From NCBI GenBank assembly GCA_963973915.1, contig CAXBBM010000003.1, positions 124,001 to 188,000 on the forward strand: a DNA stretch of 64,000 bases. The letters are read 5' to 3'. This document shows positions 53,742 to 60,569 of this stretch, one piece after another. Source of the DNA: Polycyclovorans sp002706265 (lineage in GTDB: Bacteria; Pseudomonadota; Gammaproteobacteria; Nevskiales; Nevskiaceae). The notes beneath the pieces were generated by a model. That model saw only the letters and a program-made list of their open reading frames with translations, made no database searches and had not been told where the DNA came from. The position numbers were made by a program, and so were the translations under genes. The stretch's first letter is position 1, and each line of letters begins with the position of its first letter.

Positions 53742-55417
53742 GACGGGCGTCGGCAGCCTGCAAACAGATCGTCGTCGGGCTGGTAAACCTCGGTCGTGAC
53801 GTCGAACAGGCCCAGCAGACTGGAAAACAGGTTGTCGTGGGCGTAGGCCTCTTGGCGCTTTATCGCCAGGCACTCCATGTCCAGGTTGAGCGCGACCTGC
53901 ATGGGCTGATCGAGCCAGGCCATCATGGGAACCTCGGTCTGCGCCTTGGGGGCGAGGGCGTACGGAAAGCCATGCAGAAACAGCCCATGCTCGCCCAGAC
54001 TTTCGCCATGGTCAGAGACGTAAATCATCGCGGTGTCGTGAGATGCGCTGTGTTGTTCGAGCAGTGCGACCAGTTCGCCCAGCACATGATCGGTATAGAG
54101 CAGGGTGTTGTCGTAGCTGTTGACCAGCGCTTCGGTGGCGCATTGAAATGCATCATCCCGACGGCATTCAGGGCCGAAGCGTCCAAAACTGGGGGGATAT
54201 CGGCGGTAGTAGCCCGGGCCGTGGCTGCCAAGTTGATGCAGCACGATGAGTTGGTCGCCGGTTTCGCGCGTGAGCACCTGATCCAGTCGCTGCAGCAGAA
54301 TCTCGTCGACGCACTCGCCATCGTGGCAATGCTGCGGATCATCAGACTGAGACAGATCTTCGGAGGCCACGCGCGCGCAGGTGCCCTGGCAGCCGGTGTT
54401 GTTGTCACGCCACAGCACATTGACGTTTGCGCGCTGCAGCACGTCGAGCACGTTGTCGGTCTCTCGGGCGGCGTCGCGGTTGAAGTCTGTACGCCCCGCC
54501 TGCGCAAACATGCAGGGCACCGACATGGCGGTGGCGGTTCCGCAGCTACTGACGTGGGGAAAGTTGACCAGATCAGTCAGCGCTGCGAGTCGCGGATTGG
54601 TCTCTCGTGGGTAACCATTGAGCGAAAAATGGTCAGCGCGCGCGGTTTCACCCACGACCAGCACCACGCGGCGTGGACGTCCCAGCGGCGCACGGGCTGC
54701 GGCGTCGGCACCAATGACGGTGAAACCGGTGGCAAACGCCTGGTTGATCACCCCTCGGTACGCGAGCTTGAGCGCCGACCCCACCGGATAGAACGGGTTG
54801 GGATACTTCTGGATCTCGGAATGGGTGCGTAACCAGATCGAAGCCTCCTTGTACTGCAGGCCCACGGCCAGTCCGGCGGCGGCCCACAGCGCCAAAATCC
54901 ACAGCACGCGCCTGGCGCATTCCCCTGCAGCCCCCCGCTTGGTGATTCTGAGCCGCCAGATCAGTGCCATTGGCAGCGCCGCCCATAACAGCAGTTGCCC
55001 GAGCAGCGTCGGTGAGATCAGTTCAGAGGCTTCTCGCGGGTTGGTTTCCATCACGTTGATCAACATGTGCGAGTCGATCACCGCGCCATAGCGCGTCATG
55101 AAGTGGTTGCAGGCGACCGAGGTCACCAACAGCAGTGCAAGCGCCGGTTTAAGGATCGGTCGGGCACTGAAGACGGCCAGAATCGTGAAGTTGCCGGCCA
55201 TCAAAATCATTGCGAGCGCGGCGATGAGCCGCAGATCGTCGGGCCCCAGGGTGTCTGGCAATTGGCTTCGCACCAAGTGCCACAGCGCGCCGTTCTGTGT
55301 GAGTGCCAGGTAGAGCGTGACCGTTATCAGCAGGGTGTTGACGGCCAGCGTCGGGCGCTGAGAAAGCCAGCCCGTCAGTGGAATTGCCCAGGGGAAGCGA
55401 GTTGAGTTGTTTGACAT
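53738..55417 (-). CDS. eptA: Lipid A-type phosphoethanolamine transferase (EptA/MCR family)
   Basis: Transfers phosphoethanolamine from phosphatidylethanolamine to lipid A or another envelope glycolipid, on the periplasmic face. The 559 residues have five N-terminal TM segments (about 25-185) and a zinc hydrolase domain with GETARADH (256-263), the nucleophile region SCGTATAMSVPCMF (Thr294/Thr296), HQLGSHGPGYYRRYP and SDHGESLGEHGLFLHG, with the Cys pairs typical of the periplasmic domain. Lipid A modification of this kind reduces binding of cationic peptides; the actual acceptor here is not known. It is the first gene of a two-gene operon. Confidence 0.9.
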   Translation of the reverse strand: MSNNSTRFPWAIPLTGWLSQRPTLAVNTLLITVTLYLALTQNGALWHLVRSQLPDTLGPDDLRLIAALAMILMAGNFTILAVFSARPILKPALALLLVTSVACNHFMTRYGAVIDSHMLINVMETNPREASELISPTLLGQLLLWAALPMALIWRLRITKRGAAGECARRVLWILALWAAAGLAVGLQYKEASIWLRTHSEIQKYPNPFYPVGSALKLAYRGVINQAFATGFTVIGADAAARAPLGRPRRVVLVVGETARADHFSLNGYPRETNPRLAALTDLVNFPHVSSCGTATAMSVPCMFAQAGRTDFNRDAARETDNVLDVLQRANVNVLWRDNNTGCQGTCARVASEDLSQSDDPQHCHDGECVDEILLQRLDQVLTRETGDQLIVLHQLGSHGPGYYRRYPPSFGRFGPECRRDDAFQCATEALVNSYDNTLLYTDHVLGELVALLEQHSASHDTAMIYVSDHGESLGEHGLFLHGFPYALAPKAQTEVPMMAWLDQPMQVALNLDMECLAIKRQEAYAHDNLFSSLLGLFDVTTEVYQPDDDLFAGCRRPS

Positions 55418-55473
55418 GGCCCCATTCTGCGAAGCCGTGACTAACCGCTGGATGGTCGCGCCGTGAACGCTGC

Positions 55474-55495
55474 TTCATGAATTGGCGGACATGAA
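55474..55495. promoter_or_regulatory. Candidate direct repeat upstream of phosphoethanolamine transferase gene
   Basis: Two CATGAA copies (55476-55481 and 55490-55495) are 14 bp apart, and the first is part of the palindrome TTCATGAA (55474-55481). The site is 57-78 bp upstream of the transferase start. It has the same 14-bp period as the repeat upstream of tlpA. Confidence 0.3.
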
Positions 55496-55515
55496 AGTTG
55501 GCGCTGCTGCCAGAC

Positions 55516-56862
55516 TCAGTGCATCGGAAGTGAGACCCTCAGCCGTGCGCCTCGGTGACTGGGAACGACCACCGCGTCGCCGCCATGCAGCCGCGCAATG
55601 GCACGCACCAAGGTCAGGCCCAGGCCGTGGCCGGCGGTTTGTCGTGTCACGTCGCCGCGCACCATGCGATTGAAGGCGAGGTCGGGCTGGGCGACGCCCG
55701 GGCCTTCGTCGGTGATGTCAATCACCACCGCGTCTGCGTCGCAGTGCAGCGACAGGCCCACGGTCTGCCCGGCGGGGCCGTATTTGAGCGCGTTGTCGAG
55801 CAGGTTGATGACGCATTGGAACAACAGGTGCCGGTCTCCGCGAACCATGCACCGAGCGTCGGGCAGACTCAGCGCCAGGGTCATGTTGCGCTCGCTGGCC
55901 TCGGCGTCGTAGAGCGATACCGCGTCCTGCAGCACGGTGGTCATCGACACGTCGGCGAACTGGGCGCGCGCCACGCCGGCTTCCACGGTGGCCAGTTGCA
56001 GCAGTGCGTTGAAGGTGCCGAGCACCTGGTCGATTTCGCCCAGCGTGTCATGCAGCCAGTCGCTCAGCGTCTCGGGCGACGGGGGCTGGCGAAGCGCCGC
56101 CTCGACGCGCGCGCGGTGCCGGGTCAGTGGCGATCGCAGGTCGTGGGCGATGGCGTCACTGGTGCCGCGTACCCCGGCAATCAGTTGTTCGATGCGGTCG
56201 AGCATGCGGTTGAGCGTGGCGCTGAGCGCGCCAAACTCGTCGCGGCTGTGATCGTGTGGAATGCGGTGGCTCAGGTCGCCGTCGATGATGGTTTCGGCAC
56301 TGCGCCGGATGGTGGCGATGGGCTGCAGCGCAGCGCGGTGAATCAGCGCGCCGAGCGCCAGCGACAGCGCGAAGGCGAGTCCCAGGCCGATGGCGGCTGC
56401 GCGGTACACATCGCGCATCACGGTGTCGTGTTCGATGCGGTCGAAGCCCACCATCACCCGGCTGCCGTCGGGCAATTCGGCGGCCGCCATCAGCCATTCG
56501 GTGGCGGGTCGGCGCTGCAGATTGGGCACGCGAATCAGGCTGCCGTCGGTGTCCAGGCGGGCGGGCCATTGGGGCCAGCCCCCCGCCAGATGCCGGCCGT
56601 CGGCAGATTCCAGGCGATAGACGCGACCGTGCTGCGGGGCGTTGAAGTTCTGCCGTATGTCGATGAAGCCCTCGACGCCTTTGAGGCCGTCGATGACGTA
56701 GTCGGCGACCAGCACGTCAAGCTCGGCGATCACGCTTTCTTCCACGTGCGCCTCCATGTAGCCATCGGTCAGCGTGACCATCAGCGCCACCACACCCACG
56801 CAGGTCAGGGCGACGATGCCGGCGTTGAGCAGGGTCAGGCGGGTGGCAAGGCCCAGCTTCAT
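55516..56862 (-). CDS. Sensor histidine kinase (OmpR-type partner)
   Basis: A 448-residue membrane kinase: TM1 (about 10-32), a periplasmic sensor of about 120 residues, TM2 (about 155-178), HAMP, the dimerisation/phospho-acceptor motif AIAHDLRSPLTRHR, and the ATPase domain with LLDNALKYGP, DEGPGV and GHGLGLTL. The frame opens upstream at 56997, but the ATG at 56862 overlaps the response regulator stop (ATGA) and begins the first TM segment. It closes the tlpA operon. The signal is unknown; the operon suggests a redox or envelope cue. Confidence 0.93.
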   Translation of the reverse strand: MKLGLATRLTLLNAGIVALTCVGVVALMVTLTDGYMEAHVEESVIAELDVLVADYVIDGLKGVEGFIDIRQNFNAPQHGRVYRLESADGRHLAGGWPQWPARLDTDGSLIRVPNLQRRPATEWLMAAAELPDGSRVMVGFDRIEHDTVMRDVYRAAAIGLGLAFALSLALGALIHRAALQPIATIRRSAETIIDGDLSHRIPHDHSRDEFGALSATLNRMLDRIEQLIAGVRGTSDAIAHDLRSPLTRHRARVEAALRQPPSPETLSDWLHDTLGEIDQVLGTFNALLQLATVEAGVARAQFADVSMTTVLQDAVSLYDAEASERNMTLALSLPDARCMVRGDRHLLFQCVINLLDNALKYGPAGQTVGLSLHCDADAVVIDITDEGPGVAQPDLAFNRMVRGDVTRQTAGHGLGLTLVRAIARLHGGDAVVVPSHRGARLRVSLPMH

Positions 56863-57542
56863 TGGCCACCCAGCCGGTATCCGGCGCCGCGAACGGTGTG
56901 AATCAGCGGCGTGCTGCCCGGCGGTTCGAGCTTGGCGCGCAGGCGCGAGATGTGCACGTCGATGACGTTGGTCTGGGGGTCGAAGTGGTAGTCCCATACG
57001 CCTTCGAGCAGCATCGTTCGGGTGACGACCTGCCCGGCGTGCTGCATCAGGTATTCCAGCAGGCGGTATTCCTGCGGCTTGAGCTCGATGGCCTGCCCGG
57101 CGCGGGTGATGGCACGCGACAGCCGGTCGAGCTCCAGGTCTTCGACCACCAGCCGCGTTTCGCTGGCCAGGGTGCCGGCATCGCGGGCGCGCCGCAGCAG
57201 GGCGTCGATGCGTGCCAGCAACTCGGCCAGGGCGTAGGGCTTGACCAGATAGTCATCGCCTCCGGCCTTGAGGCCGCGAACCCGGTCATCGACCTGTCCC
57301 AGCGCCGAGAGAATGATCACCGGCGTGGTGTTGCCGCTGGCGCGCAGCGTGGTGATCACGGTCAGCCCGTCCATGTGCGGAAGCAGGCGGTCGACGATGA
57401 GCAGGTCGTAGGGCTCCGAGACGGCCATGAACAGGCCGTCGCGGCCGCTGGCGGCGTGGTCGACCGTGTGCCCCGATTCGCGCAGACCCTTCACCGCAAA
57501 GCGCGCCTGTTCGGCATCGTCTTCGATCAGCAGCAAGCGCAT
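56859..57542 (-). CDS. OmpR-family response regulator
   Basis: A 227-residue two-domain regulator: receiver MRLLLIEDDAEQARFAVK with acceptor Asp in LLIVDRLLPHMDG and the conserved Lys in DYLVKPYAL, then a winged-helix DNA-binding domain ending NVIDVHISRLRAKLE and TVRGAGYRLGG. An ATG at 57593 is in frame, but 57542 starts exactly at the receiver domain and has GGAG upstream. It lies 37 bp after apbE and overlaps the kinase gene. Likely targets are its own operon and perhaps the neighbouring envelope genes. Confidence 0.94.
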   Translation of the reverse strand: MRLLLIEDDAEQARFAVKGLRESGHTVDHAASGRDGLFMAVSEPYDLLIVDRLLPHMDGLTVITTLRASGNTTPVIILSALGQVDDRVRGLKAGGDDYLVKPYALAELLARIDALLRRARDAGTLASETRLVVEDLELDRLSRAITRAGQAIELKPQEYRLLEYLMQHAGQVVTRTMLLEGVWDYHFDPQTNVIDVHISRLRAKLEPPGSTPLIHTVRGAGYRLGGQ

Positions 57543-57579
57543 GCCCGACTCCGTGACGGGTGGCCGCCAGTCGGTCACC

Positions 57580-58464
57580 TCAACGGAGGACATGGTAGTC
57601 GGCCTGTTGCGCGTCGAGAAAAGTCTCTGCGCCGGGGCCGTGCAGCATGGCCAGGGTGCTCATTGCGCCAGCCGCCGAGCAGGTGGGGGCGGCCACCGTC
57701 ACGGCGCGGGGTGCTCCGGCCACCGGATAGCCGGTGCGGGCATCAAGAATGTGACTGTAGCGCTGGCCCTGGTGCCAGACGTGGCGGTAGGCATCGCCGC
57801 TGGTGGCAATGGCGCCCTGGCGCAGCCGGATCTGGCGGTCGGATTCGAGAATGCCCACCTGCCAGGGCTGGCCGTCGCGGCGGGGTCGGTTGGCCGCCAG
57901 GTCGCCGCCAAAGTTGACCAGCATGGGCACGTCTTCCGCGGCACTGAGCAGGGCCAGGGTGCGATCGACGGCGTATTCCTTGCCAATGCCGCCGAAGTCC
58001 AGCGCCATGCCGGCGGGCATCTGCAGGCGTTGGCCGTCCCACCGCGCCCGGTGCCAGCCCACTTGCCGCAGCAGGGCGGTGACCGCGTCGGCGGCCGGCC
58101 AGTCGCCGCCGCCGTCGAAGCGCCAGAGCCGGCCGAGCACGCCAGAGCTGAGGTCAAACGCGCCCGCACTTTGCTGATGCAGGGCGGCGCCAAAGTCGAT
58201 CAGCCGGGCGGTTTCGGGATCGACCTCGACGGGCTGGCCGGCGGCGCGGTTGATGCGGCTGACGATGGTGTCATCGCGATAGCGGCTCCAGGTGCGCTCG
58301 ATGCGCAGGGCTTCGTTACAGGCCAGCGCGGCCAGCGGGCGTGCGCGGTGCTCGGGCAGCCCGTCGATCAGCACCTCGCAGGGCGAGGCCATGGCCTGAA
58401 AACAGGCCCGCCAGAGGCCGTCGGCATCGGCGGCCAGCGACCCCGTGGCGGGCGCGGCCGTCAC
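57580..58464 (-). CDS. apbE: FAD:protein FMN transferase ApbE
   Basis: Attaches FMN through a phosphodiester bond to Thr/Ser of target proteins, using FAD. The 294 residues include MALDFGGIGKEYAVDRTL (about 153-170), VNFGGDLAANRP, TSGDAYRHVW and SHILDARTGYPVAG (about 237-250), the family's nucleotide/Mg site. Unusually, no signal peptide or lipobox is visible at the N-terminus, although most bacterial ApbE proteins are periplasmic lipoproteins. The GTG at 58464 overlaps the DUF3570 stop by 4 bases (GTGA); a TTG at 58467 is an alternative start. It sits right behind the DUF3570 gene, which encodes a matching target motif. Confidence 0.9.
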   Translation of the reverse strand: MTAAPATGSLAADADGLWRACFQAMASPCEVLIDGLPEHRARPLAALACNEALRIERTWSRYRDDTIVSRINRAAGQPVEVDPETARLIDFGAALHQQSAGAFDLSSGVLGRLWRFDGGGDWPAADAVTALLRQVGWHRARWDGQRLQMPAGMALDFGGIGKEYAVDRTLALLSAAEDVPMLVNFGGDLAANRPRRDGQPWQVGILESDRQIRLRQGAIATSGDAYRHVWHQGQRYSHILDARTGYPVAGAPRAVTVAAPTCSAAGAMSTLAMLHGPGAETFLDAQQADYHVLR

Positions 58465-59729
58465 CAACGGAACCGGTACCCGGCGGTGAGCATCACGGCG
58501 GTGAGTTCCGGCTCCAGATCGAACTTCGACAAACCCGCCGCGGCCTGCTCGGGCACACCGGCCGTCTTGCCGAGTTGGGTGTAGCCCTCCAGCCGCACCG
58601 ACCAGCTGTTGCCGCTGTCCAGCGTCTGGCCGTATTTGAGGCCCACGGTGAGGGCGTCGAACTGCCCCAGGCGCTGATCGGCGCTGGCAAATTGCAAGGC
58701 GTTCTCTTCCCCGTCGAACAGGGCGGCGCGGTAAAAATCGGCTTCAGACTGGCGGTAGTAGCGCAGGTGCGGCTCCAGGTAGCGACGTTCGCTGAAGTTC
58801 CAGCGGTAGGTCGTGTCCAGCGTTTGCGAGACGATGCCCCAATCGTCGGTCATCAACCGCAGGGAGATGTCCCACACGTCGCGATCGAAGACAAAGCGTT
58901 TGTACTGGCCATAGATGGCGTGCTTGGTGCGCTCGTCGGGGCGCGCCTCGTAGGCGTAACGCAGCGGCTCACCATCGGTTCCGACCACCGAGAGCAGCTT
59001 GTAGGGATCGGTCTGGTAGCCATCGGACAGGCTCATCGAATAGCTGAACACCGCGAGGCTTTCGGGCGACAGCACCTGGGTCACGCTGGCCAGCAGGTCG
59101 GTGATGGTCTTGGACTCGGTGCCCGCGTCGCGACCGGTCGGCGCACCGGGCGCGGGCACGCGGGACAGCCCCACCGGCACGCCGCCCTCGGGATCGATGC
59201 GGTCGCTGGCAAAGTTGAACCCGACGCTCACCGAGGTGTTCTTCAGATTGAAATCACGGGTGAACGTGGCGCCGCCACCGAACGAGGTGTAGTCGAACTC
59301 GTTCGAGGCATTGGCCGAAATCGTGACCGCGTTGCGGCTGCCCAGCGGCCGGGTGTAGCTGCCGTCGACCGCCACGCGGGTGTCGTGAAAGGTGTCATCC
59401 AGCGGCGTTTCACCCGGTGCGGCGGTGTACTGGCCGTTGCCGGACGGTCGCGAAAAGGTCTGCGGCGCCGAGGCCGGGGCGGCCCCGTTGGGCGAGGCCC
59501 CGGTGAGCACGTCCACGGTCACGGCAGCGCTGAGGATCTGCCCGTCGTCGCCATAGCGGGTGGCGCGCAGTTTGGGCTCGACGGCCTGCACGCGGCTGTC
59601 GGCCTCGCTGTAGACCAGGGTCGAGGTGTCGAACTCCCAACCGGGCTCGGCGGTCTGGCCGCTGGCGTGTCCGCTCAGGCCCAGCAGGGCGAGGGCGGCT
59701 GCATTCAGAGGTGAGTGTTTCAGTTGCAT
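58461..59729 (-). CDS. DUF3570 outer-membrane-type protein with candidate flavinylation motif
   Basis: A 422-residue exported protein: signal peptide (to about GHASGQ), then repeated amphipathic beta-strands with aromatic ends and a terminal YRFRW, as in outer-membrane barrels. Near the N-terminus of the mature part stands TVDVLTGASPNGAAP. DVLTGAS fits the ApbE target consensus D-x-x-(T/S)-G-A-(T/S), so Thr76 (counting from the ATG at 59729) is a candidate FMN site. An ATG at 59735 is also possible. The start overlaps the DUF4266 gene by 10 bases. An FMN-bearing outer-membrane electron carrier is my inference. Confidence 0.88.
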   Translation of the reverse strand: MQLKHSPLNAAALALLGLSGHASGQTAEPGWEFDTSTLVYSEADSRVQAVEPKLRATRYGDDGQILSAAVTVDVLTGASPNGAAPASAPQTFSRPSGNGQYTAAPGETPLDDTFHDTRVAVDGSYTRPLGSRNAVTISANASNEFDYTSFGGGATFTRDFNLKNTSVSVGFNFASDRIDPEGGVPVGLSRVPAPGAPTGRDAGTESKTITDLLASVTQVLSPESLAVFSYSMSLSDGYQTDPYKLLSVVGTDGEPLRYAYEARPDERTKHAIYGQYKRFVFDRDVWDISLRLMTDDWGIVSQTLDTTYRWNFSERRYLEPHLRYYRQSEADFYRAALFDGEENALQFASADQRLGQFDALTVGLKYGQTLDSGNSWSVRLEGYTQLGKTAGVPEQAAAGLSKFDLEPELTAVMLTAGYRFRW

Positions 59730-59926
59730 CCGCAACCCCCGCCGCCGAAGCCCCGACCCCCGCTGGACGCTTCTTTGCTGAAGTAGGTGTGGTCTTCAAA
59801 CGCGGCCTGAGCGGCGTCGCTGACGGGCTGCATGTCGGGTCGCGCCAGCGTGCCGCGTTGCCAGGGCTGAACGTTGACGCAGCCCCCCAGGGTGATGATC
59901 AGAACCAGCGGGAACAGGATTTTCAT
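59720..59926 (-). CDS. DUF4266 small lipoprotein with GGGGCGCN tail
   Basis: A 68-residue precursor. The hydrophobic N-terminus ends in lipobox LGGC (Cys16), giving a 53-residue mature lipoprotein that includes QPWQRGTLARPDMQP and a C-terminal Gly/Cys tail (SSGGRGF, GGGGCGCN) with two cysteines at 65 and 67. The upstream frame to 59995 is an extension; the ATG at 59926 overlaps the tlpA stop by 4 bases (ATGA). DUF4266 proteins typically accompany DUF3570. The cysteine tail next to a thioredoxin-fold gene suggests redox chemistry or metal/cofactor binding at the tail, but no function is established that I know. Confidence 0.85.
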   Translation of the reverse strand: MKILFPLVLIITLGGCVNVQPWQRGTLARPDMQPVSDAAQAAFEDHTYFSKEASSGGRGFGGGGCGCN

Positions 59927-60369
59927 TTCAGGGCACTCAAAATGGCGGCTTCGTAATCGGGAATCTCGTCGGTGCGGAAGCCGCTGTGCTGCCACAGCAC
60001 CTTGCCGTCAGGTGACAGGAGCACAGCGCTGGGCATGCCCTGCAGTTGGTACTGGGCGGCCAGCTCGCCCGCCGGGTCGTAGTGCAGTGCGAACCGGGCC
60101 GGGTAGCGCTGCAAAAAGCGCGCGGCGTCAGACTTGTTGGTGTCGACGTTGACGCCAACCACATGAATCTCGCTGCCAAACCGTTGCTGCACGCTGTTCA
60201 GCCACGGAAACGACTGCGCGCAGGGCGTGCACCAACTGGCCCAGAAGTCCACATAGACCGGCTTGCCGGGCGGTGCGTCGAGCGCGCGCGGAATGGGGTC
60301 GGCGAAGGCCACGTTGGCCAGCAGCGTCAGTGCCAGGGTCGCGAGTCGGGTCCAGGGGCGTGCGGTCAT
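59923..60369 (-). CDS. TlpA-like periplasmic thioredoxin
   Basis: A 148-residue thiol-disulfide oxidoreductase with a signal peptide (RLATLALTLLANVAFA), active site WCTPC (Cys47, Cys50) in VDFWASWCTPCAQ, and the cis-Pro region GMPSAVLLSPDGK. TlpA/ResA-type proteins reduce disulfides in the periplasm. It is the first gene of the operon and is coupled to the DUF4266 lipoprotein gene, whose two C-terminal cysteines are a natural candidate substrate. Confidence 0.9.
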   Translation of the reverse strand: MTARPWTRLATLALTLLANVAFADPIPRALDAPPGKPVYVDFWASWCTPCAQSFPWLNSVQQRFGSEIHVVGVNVDTNKSDAARFLQRYPARFALHYDPAGELAAQYQLQGMPSAVLLSPDGKVLWQHSGFRTDEIPDYEAAILSALK

Positions 60370-60431
60370 CAGCGGGCCTTTGAAGAATGAGCGCGCAGTC
60401 TGCGCAGCCGCGGGTGTCAGCGGTCTGGCCG

Positions 60432-60451
60432 GTTCATGAACAATTGTTCAT
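60432..60451. promoter_or_regulatory. Overlapping palindromes upstream of the tlpA operon
   Basis: GTTCATGAAC (60432-60441) and ATGAACAATTGTTCAT (60436-60451) are both perfect palindromes sharing one arm. Read on the operon strand they also give two ATGAA copies 14 bp apart. The element is 63-82 bp upstream of the tlpA start, a good place for a regulator such as the operon's own response regulator. Confidence 0.5.
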
Positions 60452-60569
60452 CTTGCGGTGGCGCGATGGACCCGTTCCCGGCTCTGTTGCCCGCCTCAGC
60501 GCGCGGCCGGGGCCCGACGCGCGACGTTGGCCGTATGCTGAAGCCCCCTTTCACAGTCTTTGATGGTCC

